Positions 1 through 7,926 of a DNA stretch of 64,000 nucleotides are shown here, piece by piece (positions within the stretch are counted from its first letter, which is position 1; every line of letters starts with the position of its first letter). The translations under genes and the position numbers were made by a program. Source of the DNA: Myxococcaceae bacterium (GTDB taxonomy: Bacteria > Myxococcota_A > Polyangia > Polyangiales > Ga0077539); NCBI GenBank assembly GCA_004297725.1, contig SCUS01000156.1, positions 62,001-126,000 on the forward strand, written 5' to 3'. The notes beneath the pieces were generated by a model. It saw only the letters and a list, made by a program, of their open reading frames with translations. It had not been told where the DNA came from and made no database searches.

Positions 1-299
1 AGCGCGAGCTCTCGGAGGCCGAGGAGGGCGCCGAGGAGCTTCAGGGGGTGCAGTTCAGGCTGGAGCGTGCGATGCGCGACCTGGAGGCGACGGCGCGGCG
101 GCTGGCGGAGACCGAGGAGACGCTCGGCCACGCCCGCTCCGAGGCCGTGGTGCTGCGGGCCCGCGGCGGTCGCGAGGAGTCCCTGCGCGGCGCCGTCGAG
201 GGGGCGCGCCGGGGCATCTCGGGCCTGCTCGCGGACGGCCGCGGCGCCCTGCTGGCGCCTGAGCTCATGGGCATCCTTCGGGCGCTCGAAGTGGACTGA
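1..299 (+). CDS. 3' end of a coiled-coil protein (5' truncated by window)
   Basis: The reading frame is open from base 3 and stops with TGA at 297-299, so the start lies upstream of the window. The visible 98 or so residues are rich in Glu, Arg, Ala and Leu with heptad-like spacing, as in a long coiled coil. They end in a short non-coiled tail containing LLAPELMGILRAL. No catalytic motif is visible. The stop overlaps the ATG of the next gene (TGATG, shared base 299), so the two are probably translationally coupled. Function is unknown. It could be the C-terminus of an SMC-like, cytoskeletal or polar-organising protein, but nothing here decides that. Confidence 0.6.
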   Translation, partial: RELSEAEEGAEELQGVQFRLERAMRDLEATARRLAETEETLGHARSEAVVLRARGGREESLRGAVEGARRGISGLLADGRGALLAPELMGILRALEVD

Positions 300-937
300 T
301 GGGCACCTGCGGCGCGAGCTGCGGCATCACGAAGACCCGGGAGCGCGAGCGCGAGCAGGCGACCCGCGTGGCGCTCCGGGCCTTCGCCGATGGCCGCCGC
401 GACACGCCGCGGTGGTGGCCGCCCTCGTCGGTGTTCGAGGCCGGTGAGGTGGAGAAGCTGGCCGAGGCGCTGCGGGGGGCGCTGCCTTGTCGCGCGGTGG
501 TGGTCCCCCCGTCGGACGAGCTCGCGGCCACGTGGGTGTACGTCGTGGCGACGATGGCCGAGGGCTCCTGGGTGGAGCTGCGCGAGGGCCGCGGGGCGGT
601 GGTGCCGGAGGCGACCGAGGAGCGGGGGCTGCGCGTGGGGCTCTCTGCGCTACACCGCGCGGCGACGGTGCAGGAGTTCGCGGTGCGGGCGACGGTCGAG
701 GGTCCCGTGGCCTGGGTCGAGGAGTCGCGCGTGGCGGGGGTCGACGACCGGCGGCTGCAGCTCTTCGTGAAGGCCACGCAGGGGCTGCTGCGGACCATGA
801 AGATCACCACGCTGGACGCGGCCTTCCTGGAGGGTCCGGCGGTGGAGGGGGGCGACCCGCTGTGGTCGCTGTTCTTCGACGGGGCGCCGATGGTGAGCCG
901 CTCGGGCGAGTGGGTGACGCTCGCCGGGGAGAGGTAG
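299..937 (+). CDS. hypothetical protein, 212 aa, coupled to the coiled-coil gene
   Basis: Not recognised. The ATG at 299 overlaps the preceding stop by one base, indicating an operon with the coiled-coil gene. The protein looks soluble: no signal peptide and no membrane segment. A short basic/acidic start containing REREREQ is followed by a mixed alpha/beta body with aromatic residues such as PRWWPPSSVF and WVYVVATMAEGSWVEL, and it ends at TLAGER. Composition fits a real gene in this genome. Two other frames read open across it but are Arg/Gly-rich and look like shadows. A partner role for the upstream coiled-coil protein is only an inference from coupling. Confidence 0.6.
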   Translation: MGTCGASCGITKTREREREQATRVALRAFADGRRDTPRWWPPSSVFEAGEVEKLAEALRGALPCRAVVVPPSDELAATWVYVVATMAEGSWVELREGRGAVVPEATEERGLRVGLSALHRAATVQEFAVRATVEGPVAWVEESRVAGVDDRRLQLFVKATQGLLRTMKITTLDAAFLEGPAVEGGDPLWSLFFDGAPMVSRSGEWVTLAGER

Positions 938-986
938 CCGCTCGCGCGCACGGGGTGCGGCGGATCGCAGCGGAGTGCGACAGGAA

Positions 987-1013
987 GGACCCCGGGCCCC
1001 CGGCGCGTGGTCC
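987..1013. terminator. possible bidirectional terminator hairpin
   Basis: It lies between two convergent genes ending at 937 and 1023. GGACC at 987-991 pairs with GGTCC at 1009-1013, and the interior holds a palindromic CCGGG/CCCGG. There is no T tract. Position supports the call more than structure does. Confidence 0.3.
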
Positions 1014-1022
1014 CTCTGCCGC

Positions 1023-1790
1023 TCAGGCCGTTTCGGGCGGGGCCGACGCGGCGGGCTCGGGCGCGTGGACCTTGCGGGCCTTCATGCGGAGGTTGAGCAG
1101 CTCGATGACGAGCGCGAAGGCCATCGGGGCGTAGATGTAGCCCTTGGGGATGTGTCGCCCGACGGCGTCGGCCACGAGCATCACGCCGATGAGGATGAGG
1201 AAGGCGAGCGCCAGCACCTTCACCGTGGCGTGCTTCTCGACGAAGCGGCTCACCGGCGCGGCGAAGGCCAGCATGGTCGCCACCGCGGCCATCACCGCGA
1301 CCACCATCACCCAGATCTGCTCGGGCGGAACCATCCCCACCGCGGTGATGACCGAGTCGAGCGAGAACACCAGGTCGAGCGCCACGACCTGCGCGATGAG
1401 CGAGCCCGTCGAGACGACCGCCTTCGCCGCGCCGCCGGGCGCGTCCTCCTCGACCCCCTCCACCTTCTTGTGGATCTCGATGGTGGCCTTCGCGATGAGG
1501 AACGCCCCACCCGCGGCGAGCACCAGCTGCTTGCCGGTGATGGCGAGGCCCGCGACCGTGAAGAGGGGCCGCGTGAGGCCGAGCACCCAGGAGATCGCGA
1601 ACAGCAGCCCGATGCGCATCACCAGGGCGAGCCCGATGCCGATGCGCGTGACCTTGCGGCGCTGCACCTCCGGCAGGCGCCCGGTGAGCACCGAGATGAA
1701 CACGATGTTGTCGACGCCCAGGACGATCTCCATCGCAACGAGGGAGACCAGCGCGATCCAGGTGTCCGCGCGATCGAGACCAGTGAACAT
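1023..1790 (-). CDS. TerC/YkoY-family integral membrane protein
   Basis: A 255-residue multi-pass membrane protein of the TerC family, whose members are implicated in metal-ion (notably Mn2+) export or tellurite resistance. Family signatures are visible: an early membrane segment reading EIVLGVDNIVFISVL, and a second acidic membrane motif LDLVFSLDSVITAVGM in the other half. This duplicated, aspartate-bearing arrangement is typical of TerC. The length is in the usual range. I start at the ATG at 1790 (MFTGLDRADTW), because the upstream extension to 1823 adds only a basic, non-hydrophobic stretch; a GAGAGG lies about 11 bases before it. It is transcribed towards a convergent partner, and its substrate cannot be read from sequence. 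Confidence 0.9.
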   Translation of the reverse strand: MFTGLDRADTWIALVSLVAMEIVLGVDNIVFISVLTGRLPEVQRRKVTRIGIGLALVMRIGLLFAISWVLGLTRPLFTVAGLAITGKQLVLAAGGAFLIAKATIEIHKKVEGVEEDAPGGAAKAVVSTGSLIAQVVALDLVFSLDSVITAVGMVPPEQIWVMVVAVMAAVATMLAFAAPVSRFVEKHATVKVLALAFLILIGVMLVADAVGRHIPKGYIYAPMAFALVIELLNLRMKARKVHAPEPAASAPPETA

Positions 1791-1842
1791 GGAGCTCGTA
1801 CCTCTCTTCAGGTGAGCCCGCATTGCGAGGGTCGTGCCCGCG

Positions 1843-3165
1843 TCACATCAGGTTGTGCCGGCGCATGTAGTCGGCGGCCTCGTCGTACTGGCCCGACTCG
1901 TTGGCGAACTGCACGTGGTTCCTGATCGTCCCGAACCACTCCCGCGTCGACGGCCGCAGCCGGGCGCGCGCCGCCTCCAGCATCGGCATGGTGATGGGCT
2001 CGACCTTGCCCGACGCGAGGCTCTTCCCGATGGCCGACTCCGCGGCGGCGTCGATGAGGTTCTCCAGGTCGGCGCCGGACCACCCCTCGGTCATCTCCGC
2101 GAGGCGCTGGAAGTCCATCGGCCCCTGGGGCTTCTCCGCGAGCTTCAGCTTCAGGATCTGCGCCCGCCCCGGCCGGTCGGGCGGCGGGACGAAGAGCACC
2201 TGGCTGAACCTCCCCGGCCGACGGAAGGCCGAGTCGACGTCCCACGGCGTGTTGGTCGCGCCCAGCACCAGCACCTTCTCGTTGCGGCTCGCGAAGCCGT
2301 CGAGCTCCGCCAGAAACTGCGTGATCACCCCGCGCATCGCGCCGGTCACCAGCTTGGCCCGCTGCATCCCGAGCGCGTCGACCTCGTCGAAGAAGAGCAC
2401 CGTCGGCGCCCGCCTCCGCGCGTCCTCGAAGATGGCGTGGAGCTGCCGCTCGGAGTTGCCGATCCACATGTCGAGCACCTCGTGCAGCCCGACGGAGACG
2501 AAGTGCGCGCCGCACTCCCCCGCGGTCGCCCTCGCCAGGAAGGTCTTGCCGCACCCGGGCGGACCGTAGAACAGCATCCCCCCGCCGCCCTTCTTCCCGA
2601 AGGCCGCGAAGAGGTCGGGCTTCTGGAACGGCAGCACGATCCGCATCCGGATGCGCTCCTTCACGTCGTCGAGGCCGCCCACGTCCGCGAAGGTCACGCC
2701 CTCCCTCGGCCCCGTCTCGGGCTCCTTGCCGACCGCCCCATCGGGCTCCACGCGCGACGGCAGCAGCGCGTCCCAGAGCTTGGTGTCCGCGAGCTCTGGA
2801 TCGAGCTGCACCGCGCGCTCATAGTCGCGCCTCGCGTCGCGGTGCTCGTTGCGCCGCTCGTGCACCCTCGCCCTGAGCAGCAGCCCCATCGCGTGCTCCG
2901 GAACCGACGTGAGCACCGCGTTGACGAAGCCCAGCGCCCGGTCGAGCTCCCCGAGGCTCAGCGCGCAGCGCGCGGCGCCGAGACCCGCTTCGTCGCCGAG
3001 GGCGCGGTCGCCCAGGAGGCGCTCGAAGTGCGAGAGCGCGTCCCTGGGCTGCGCGGCCTTCTCCATCGCGGTCGCGACGTGCATCCGCAGCGGGGCGTTG
3101 TCCGGCGCGAGCGCCAGCGCTTCGAGGAGGAGCTTGAGGGTGGGGTCCGTCGGACGGTCTTGCAT
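1843..3165 (-). CDS. TPR-AAA+ ATPase (CDC48/FtsH-like AAA domain)
   Basis: A 440-residue protein. The N-terminal roughly 130 residues are helical with TPR-like repeats (NAPLRMHVATAMEKAA, ALSHFERLLGD, ARRDYERAVQLDPELADT). Next is a classical AAA ATPase domain with Walker A GPPGCGKT, Walker B VLFFDEVDALG, and an arginine-finger/sensor region FRRPGRFSQVLFVPPPDRPGR. The GLDDVKERIR motif before Walker A is typical of the CDC48/SpoVK/FtsH AAA clade. There is no protease or membrane segment, so it is a soluble remodelling ATPase using TPRs for substrate recognition (inference). The start at 3165 (MQDRPTD) is chosen over 3189 because the extension is short and unconserved-looking. It lies about 50 bp downstream of the glycine-zipper stress gene on the same strand. 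Confidence 0.9.
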   Translation of the reverse strand: MQDRPTDPTLKLLLEALALAPDNAPLRMHVATAMEKAAQPRDALSHFERLLGDRALGDEAGLGAARCALSLGELDRALGFVNAVLTSVPEHAMGLLLRARVHERRNEHRDARRDYERAVQLDPELADTKLWDALLPSRVEPDGAVGKEPETGPREGVTFADVGGLDDVKERIRMRIVLPFQKPDLFAAFGKKGGGGMLFYGPPGCGKTFLARATAGECGAHFVSVGLHEVLDMWIGNSERQLHAIFEDARRRAPTVLFFDEVDALGMQRAKLVTGAMRGVITQFLAELDGFASRNEKVLVLGATNTPWDVDSAFRRPGRFSQVLFVPPPDRPGRAQILKLKLAEKPQGPMDFQRLAEMTEGWSGADLENLIDAAAESAIGKSLASGKVEPITMPMLEAARARLRPSTREWFGTIRNHVQFANESGQYDEAADYMRRHNLM

Positions 3166-3215
3166 CGGCGCAGTGTAGCCCGCGCCCATGCCTGTCTAGC
3201 AGCGCCCTCGGAGGG

Positions 3216-3746
3216 TCAGCGGAAGACCTGCTCGCCGCGGTAGCTCTTCCACTGCTGCTCGAGGTAGGTCGCGTCCTCGGGGGTGCGCGGGTGGACGCCC
3301 ATCACGATGCCGCCCTCCTTGATGCCCGCCTCGTAGGCCCGCGCCCGATCCTCGGGGATGCCCGCCCCCACGAGCGCCCCGACCAGGCCGCCGGTGAGGC
3401 CCCCCGCCCCGGCTCCGGCGAGCGCCGCCGCGAGGGGCCCGGCCACCACCAGACCGAGCCCCGGAAGCACCAGGCTCGTCCCGATGGCCGCGATGGCCGC
3501 CACCACGGCGCCGACGGTTCCGCCGATGGCCGAGCCCACCCCGGCGCCCTGCAGGGCCTTGTCGCCCAGCTCGCTGTCGGCGTCGGTGAAGTGCCGCCTG
3601 CGCGCCTCATCGGACATCATCAGGTTCACGTCGTCGCGGCTGTACCCGCGGCTCGCGAGCGCCTCGTACGCGCGCTCGGCGTCGGCGCGGGAGCGAAAGA
3701 GACCAGTCACGAGCTCGGGCTGGGTGTTGGTTCCTGCGGCTGCCAT
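3216..3746 (-). CDS. general stress protein-like, glycine-zipper protein
   Basis: A 176-residue protein. The N-terminal part (TGLFRSRADAERAYEALASRGYSRDDVNLMMSD) resembles the GSP17M/YflT-type general stress fold. The middle, about residues 65-135, is a hydrophobic Gly/Ala-rich stretch with GxxxG spacing (glycine zipper) that could insert into or associate with a membrane. The C-terminal part (GGIVMGVHPRTPEDA) resembles a second half of the stress domain. Its translation signal is unusually strong: an 11-base match to the 16S 3' end directly before the ATG, preceded by a perfect hairpin (separate entry). This suggests high expression or regulated access to the ribosome site. Biochemical function is unknown. 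Confidence 0.8.
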   Translation of the reverse strand: MAAAGTNTQPELVTGLFRSRADAERAYEALASRGYSRDDVNLMMSDEARRRHFTDADSELGDKALQGAGVGSAIGGTVGAVVAAIAAIGTSLVLPGLGLVVAGPLAAALAGAGAGGLTGGLVGALVGAGIPEDRARAYEAGIKEGGIVMGVHPRTPEDATYLEQQWKSYRGEQVFR

Positions 3747-3771
3747 GGATCACCTCCAACAAGGGTTGTTG
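3747..3771 (-). promoter_or_regulatory. extended Shine-Dalgarno with adjoining hairpin
   Basis: On the minus strand GGAGGTGATCC (3757 to 3747) is complementary to the conserved 16S rRNA 3' end and abuts the ATG at 3746. Immediately upstream, 3757-3771 is a perfect inverted repeat, CAACAA-CCC-TTGTTG. Its last stem base is the first G of the Shine-Dalgarno. The overlap makes occlusion of the ribosome site possible. Confidence 0.6.
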
Positions 3772-3937
3772 CACCGTCGACTGCGACGATGCCCGTCCCT
3801 TCTGCAGGCGCCGGACCGAAGTCCATCACGCTTGATTTTCAGTGTATTTCCAGCGCCCTCGCCTCCGCCACCCGAGACCCGTGGGCGTCAATTGCGCCCC
3901 AGGTGGCGGCCCGGCTGTGGCGCTCGGACACTGCCCT

Positions 3938-5146
3938 CTACGCGCGTCGCGCGCGTCGCTCGCTCGCCTCGGTGAGCATCCCCAGGAGCTCGTCGCTCCG
4001 CGGATCCCAGCCGTAGCGCGCCTCGACCCGCTGACGCGCCGCCACCGCGATCGCCCGCGCCCTCGCCCGGTCGTGGAGCAGCGCCAGCACCGCCTCGGCC
4101 ATCGGCGCTCCCTGCTCGCCGTAGGGCGCGACCACGAGCTGCGTCCCGGCCTCCGCCTCGATGCCCTCGGCCGCCGCGGGGGAGCACACCACCGGGACGC
4201 CCATGGCCATCGCCTCGAGCACCTTGTTCTGCACGCCGCGCGCGACCCTCAGCGGGATCACGCACACCGCGCAGCCCGTCACGTGCGCCCGGATGTCCTC
4301 GACGTAGCCGGTGACCGTCACCCCTTCGACCGCCGCGAGCGCCCGCACCTCCGGCGTCGGACGGGAGCCCGCGATCACCACCCGGAAGTCGGGGTACCGC
4401 GCCCGCACCCGAGGCATCACCTCGCGCACCAGGAACACCGCCGCCTCCACGTTGGCGTGGTAGTCCATCGCCCCGAAGAAGACCGCCGACGCGTCGGAGG
4501 CGGGCGTCGCCGCGGGGCCGAAGTAGTCGGTGTCCACGCCGTTGGCGAGCGTGCGCGCGTCGCACCCCGGCGCGATGGCCGCGAGCAGCACCTTCTCCCG
4601 GTCGGCGGTGACCGTGGAGATCACCGCGCGCCGCGCGACCTCGCGCTCGTACTCCTGCAGCGTGGCCGCCTCGCGGCGGTACACCGAGCGCATCGGGAAG
4701 CGCGCCTCGTCGGCGTACGCGCGCCACTTCGCCGAGTCGACGTCGACGAAGTCCATCACCAGCGGCACCTCCGGGTGCCGCAGCGCGTAGGGCGCCATCG
4801 AGGTGCTCTCCGCGAGGATGGCGTCGGGGTTGAGCTCCCGCACCGCGCGGTCGACCTCGGCCCGCAGCCGCGCGCTCCCGAAGACCGGCAGCGTCAGCGG
4901 CTGCCAGCCCAGCAGCCACGGCAGCGCCTTCACCCGCTGCCAGCGCATGTCGAGCGGCACCAGGGTCACCGAGGCGAAGTGCCGCCGCAGCCGCGCCGCG
5001 TGGTCGAGGTCGGACGGCGGCTCCGCGAAGGCCATGAGGTGCACCTCGCAGCGCTTCGCGAGGCGCGTGAGCAGGTGGTGCGTGCGGATCTTGTCGCCCT
5101 TGTCGGGAGGAAAGGGCGTGCGATGCGTGAGCGCGAGCACCCTCAT
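3938..5146 (-). CDS. family 4-like glycosyltransferase, TIGR03087 type (exopolysaccharide)
   Basis: A 402-residue glycosyltransferase of GT-B fold. It begins LALTHRTPFPPDKGDKIRTH and carries MDFVDVDSAKW, both hallmarks of the sugar-transferase family described with PEP-CTERM/exosortase-linked exopolysaccharide loci. The C-terminal half has a Rossmann nucleotide-sugar domain (YHANVEAAVFLVREVMPRVR, GYVEDIRAHVTGCAVCVIPLR, VLEAMAMGVPVV). It probably adds a sugar to the growing repeat unit at the inner membrane. The start at 5146 overlaps the stop of the acyltransferase gene by four bases (ATGA), so it is last in a four-gene minus-strand operon with 5143-5769, 5797-6918 and 6922-7806. The donor and acceptor sugars cannot be read. 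Confidence 0.85.
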   Translation of the reverse strand: MRVLALTHRTPFPPDKGDKIRTHHLLTRLAKRCEVHLMAFAEPPSDLDHAARLRRHFASVTLVPLDMRWQRVKALPWLLGWQPLTLPVFGSARLRAEVDRAVRELNPDAILAESTSMAPYALRHPEVPLVMDFVDVDSAKWRAYADEARFPMRSVYRREAATLQEYEREVARRAVISTVTADREKVLLAAIAPGCDARTLANGVDTDYFGPAATPASDASAVFFGAMDYHANVEAAVFLVREVMPRVRARYPDFRVVIAGSRPTPEVRALAAVEGVTVTGYVEDIRAHVTGCAVCVIPLRVARGVQNKVLEAMAMGVPVVCSPAAAEGIEAEAGTQLVVAPYGEQGAPMAEAVLALLHDRARARAIAVAARQRVEARYGWDPRSDELLGMLTEASERRARRA

Positions 5147-5769
5147 GACGGACGCACCCACGCCCGGCTCACCGGGTCACGACGACGGAGGATGCGCGCC
5201 GGGTTGCCGCCCACCACGCTGTTCTCGGGCACCGGCTCGACCACCACCGAGCCCGAGGCCACCACGCAGCCGGGGCCCACGTCCGCCAGGACGAGCGCGC
5301 CATTACCGAGCCAGGTATTGCGCCCGATGCGCACCTGGTCGTAGCGGCCCGGCTGGTCTTGCACCGGGGCGTCGGGGTCGTCGAAGCCGTGCTGGTTCTT
5401 GCCGGACAGCACGTGCACGTTGGAGCCGAGGGTCACGTGCTCCTCGAGCACCGCGCGGCCGACGCTGCAATTGGCGCCGATGTACACGCCCTTGGAGACC
5501 ACCGCGTCGGGCGTCGAGAAGGTCGTCCCCCACTGGATGCACGAGTCCGGGTGGCACTCGGTGAGCACCGCCCCGTAGAACGCCCGGCGCACGAGCTGCC
5601 CGGTGAGCCCGGGCACCATCGCGAGCGCCTGCGAGTAGCCCGCGAAGAGCGTGCGCCGCCGGTGCTCGTCCACCCCGCGGGTCTCCGCGCGAAAGGCCAG
5701 CACAAGCGGCATCACCGCGCCGCGGGCCCCGGCGAGGGCCACCATCTTCACCAACCGTCGCGCGTCCAT
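5143..5769 (-). CDS. left-handed beta-helix acyltransferase (hexapeptide repeat)
   Basis: A 208-residue protein with an N-terminal helical region followed by hexapeptide repeats (for example VSKGVYIGANCSVGRAVLEEHVTLGS, then VRIGRNTWLGNGALVLADVGPG, then VVASGSVVV). It ends in the typical VVGGNPARILRRR. The family transfers acetyl or other acyl groups from CoA to sugars. The fold and genetic setting between two glycosyltransferases imply O-acetylation of an exopolysaccharide repeat unit. It overlaps the following glycosyltransferase by four bases (ATGA). The SGNH protein at the head of the same operon may act on the same substituents (inference). Confidence 0.85.
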   Translation of the reverse strand: MDARRLVKMVALAGARGAVMPLVLAFRAETRGVDEHRRRTLFAGYSQALAMVPGLTGQLVRRAFYGAVLTECHPDSCIQWGTTFSTPDAVVSKGVYIGANCSVGRAVLEEHVTLGSNVHVLSGKNQHGFDDPDAPVQDQPGRYDQVRIGRNTWLGNGALVLADVGPGCVVASGSVVVEPVPENSVVGGNPARILRRRDPVSRAWVRPS

Positions 5770-5796
5770 CGGGTGCTCCTCACGCCGCTCGAATCG

Positions 5797-6918
5797 TCAA
5801 CGAACCCCGAGGGCGGAATACAGGTCCAGGTAACGCTCAGCCCGGCGGGCGGGGTCGTGCCGCTCCGCCGCGCGCGACCGGGCCTGGGCCACCCGGCGGG
5901 CGCGCTCCTCGGGCCGCGCGACGCAGTCGACCACCGCGCGCGCGAGCGACTCCACCGACTCCGGCTCCACGATCCAGGCCATCTCTCCGTCGTCGGCCAC
6001 CTCGGGAACGCCTCCGACGCGCGTGGCCACCACCGGCAGCCCCAACGTCATCGCCTCGAGCAGCGCGTTGGGCATCGCCTCGGAGCGCGACGGCATCACC
6101 AGCATGTCGCAGGCCTTGTAGACCACGCCGACCAGCTTCTGGTGCCCCAGGAAGCGAACCGCAAGCCCGAGGTCGAGCTCGCGCGAGAGGGCCTCGAGCA
6201 TCGCCCGATCGGGCCCGTCGCCCGCCAGCGCGAAGGTCACCTGCGCCCCCTGGGCCCGCGCCTGCGCCAGCGCCCTCAGCGCGAGGTCCTGCCCCTTCTC
6301 GTGAGAGAGCCGACCCACCACCGCCGCGACGAACTCCCCCTCCGGAATCCCCAGCTTCGCGCGGGCCTCCTCGCGGGTCATCGGGGTCGAGAGGTCCCTC
6401 GCGTCGACCGCGTTGGGGATCACCACCACCCGGTCGGGCCGCACGCCCTCGTGCACCACGATGTCCCTCGCGCTCTGCGCCACGGCCACCACCCGGTCGG
6501 CCCTCGGCAGCGACCACGCATCGATGCGGTGGTAGCGCTTCACCTTGTCGTTCTCGGCGGTCCACCCATGGTGGTGGCCCACCCAGGGGACGCGCCGCGC
6601 CGCGCGCACGGCCATCGCGATCAGGTGCGGCTTGTACGAGTGGCTCTGCACCACCCGGGCGCCGGTGCGCCACGCGATGGCCACCGCGCGCGCCAGGATG
6701 CTCGGGTCGTAGGGACCTCGCTCCTGGATCTCATGCACCGTGAGCGCCCCGTCGGACATCTCGTCGAGCGGAGGCACGGGCCCGGCCCCGCGCCCCCGGA
6801 GGATGGCCACGTGGAGGCGCACTTCCGGCGGCAGCGCCCGGGCGAGGTGGATGAGCCCGCGCGCCGGACCGGTGACCACCGGCGCATCGAGGAAGGAGAG
6901 CACGACCATCGGGGGCAC
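5797..6918 (-). CDS. glycosyltransferase family 4
   Basis: A 373-residue GT-B glycosyltransferase. The N-terminal domain has GPARGLIHLARALPP. The C-terminal donor domain has GRLSHEKGQDLALRAL, FALAGDGPDRAMLEAL, RFLGHQKLVGVVYKACDMLVMPSRSEAMPNALLEAM and the conserved E-x7-E type region at the end (SRSEAMPNALLEAMTLG). It should transfer a sugar from a nucleotide or lipid donor to a growing glycan at the cytoplasmic face. The GTG at 6918 lies three bases after the preceding stop; an in-frame ATG at 6909 (MVVLSFLD) is an equally plausible start. It is the second gene of the operon read from 7806 down. Confidence 0.88.
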   Translation of the reverse strand: MPPMVVLSFLDAPVVTGPARGLIHLARALPPEVRLHVAILRGRGAGPVPPLDEMSDGALTVHEIQERGPYDPSILARAVAIAWRTGARVVQSHSYKPHLIAMAVRAARRVPWVGHHHGWTAENDKVKRYHRIDAWSLPRADRVVAVAQSARDIVVHEGVRPDRVVVIPNAVDARDLSTPMTREEARAKLGIPEGEFVAAVVGRLSHEKGQDLALRALAQARAQGAQVTFALAGDGPDRAMLEALSRELDLGLAVRFLGHQKLVGVVYKACDMLVMPSRSEAMPNALLEAMTLGLPVVATRVGGVPEVADDGEMAWIVEPESVESLARAVVDCVARPEERARRVAQARSRAAERHDPARRAERYLDLYSALGVR

Positions 6919-6921
6919 CGC

Positions 6922-7806
6922 TCAGTGGTCCTTGGGCTCGTCGGCGGGGGGCTGCGGGCCTCGGTAGCCCCGCCCGCTTGCGCCCGCGTCGACCGCCGCG
7001 ACCGCCGCCCTCACCACGCCCGCGTCGGCCGCGGGGATCGCCCCCGGCGGCACCGGCCCCACCGGCGGGGTTGCCCCGCGGCCCTCGAGGATCACCGAGC
7101 GGATCAGCCCGATCATGCGCTGGCGCCCCGCCTGGTTGGGGTGCAGCCCGTCGTCGGTGAGCGAGTCGGGCAGGTAGCCCTCGTCGTCGGAGAGCACCGA
7201 GGCGTAGTCGAGGAGCATGTCGCGACGCATCCTCGCCTGGTCGCGCACCCACTCGTTGAAGCGCCTGATCTTCGGGGTCGCGGTGCCGTCGGCCTCCGCG
7301 CGGTCCCACGCCCGGGAGACCGGAACCGTCGTGGCGAGCACGACCTTCACATGGCGCGCCCTCGTCTGCTCGGCCATCTGCGCGAAGTAGAATTGCGTCT
7401 CCTCGAAGGGGGGCGCGTCGGGCAGCAGGTTGATCGCGCACATCTTGAGCACGACCATCTCGGGCCTCAGCTCGAGCGCGTCGGGCTCCAGCCGGAGGTA
7501 CTGCTGCCAGACGAGCTGCCCGCTGTCGCCGCGGTTGACGAAGGGCACGCCCGGAAACTCCCCCGCGAGGTCGAGCTGGTCGGTGATGCTCGCCCCGAGA
7601 AACACCACGCGCCCCGCCACGACGCCTTCGTTGCGCAGGCGCTCGTTGTCCGCGCGGTAGCGCACGCGGTGCGCCGGATCGCTGTGAAGGCCGAGCCAGC
7701 GCTCGTGCCAGGTCTTCGCGTCGCTGCGGTAGCGCCAGGCCTTGTACGAGACGACGCTGAGGCCAGCGAGCATCAAGGCCAGGGCTCCCTGGAGGAGGCG
7801 GTTCAT
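6922..7806 (-). CDS. membrane-anchored SGNH/GDSL-like hydrolase
   Basis: A 294-residue protein. Residues 5-21 form a hydrophobic signal or anchor, and the remainder would be periplasmic. SGNH-family blocks are visible: block I with nucleophile FLGASITDQ (Ser73), a glycine/asparagine-containing middle region (NRGDSGQ and KMCAINLL), and block V DDGLHPN (Asp219, His222). The family includes sugar O-acetylesterases and AlgJ/AlgX-like acetyltransferases. Beside a hexapeptide acyltransferase and two glycosyltransferases, it probably adds or removes acyl groups on a polysaccharide. It is the first gene of the minus-strand operon, divergent from the export genes. The C-terminal roughly 50 residues are Gly/Ala/Pro-rich and look disordered. 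Confidence 0.85.
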   Translation of the reverse strand: MNRLLQGALALMLAGLSVVSYKAWRYRSDAKTWHERWLGLHSDPAHRVRYRADNERLRNEGVVAGRVVFLGASITDQLDLAGEFPGVPFVNRGDSGQLVWQQYLRLEPDALELRPEMVVLKMCAINLLPDAPPFEETQFYFAQMAEQTRARHVKVVLATTVPVSRAWDRAEADGTATPKIRRFNEWVRDQARMRRDMLLDYASVLSDDEGYLPDSLTDDGLHPNQAGRQRMIGLIRSVILEGRGATPPVGPVPPGAIPAADAGVVRAAVAAVDAGASGRGYRGPQPPADEPKDH

Positions 7807-7926
7807 GGTGGGCGATCACTCCTGCGCGCTGATACGGAAGCTCGACACGCGCGGAGCATCATGCCATATCGACCGTCCACGGCGGGTGCGTGAAAGACCG
7901 CGCAGAAGGATCGTTTCGGAACCACG
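7807..7926. promoter_or_regulatory. divergent promoter region of the exopolysaccharide locus
   Basis: These 120 bases separate the first gene of the glycosyltransferase operon (minus) from the first gene of the export operon (plus), so both promoters must be here or inside the gene starts. It is slightly richer in A/T than its surroundings near 7861-7925. I see no convincing sigma-70 or sigma-54 consensus. Confidence 0.4.
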
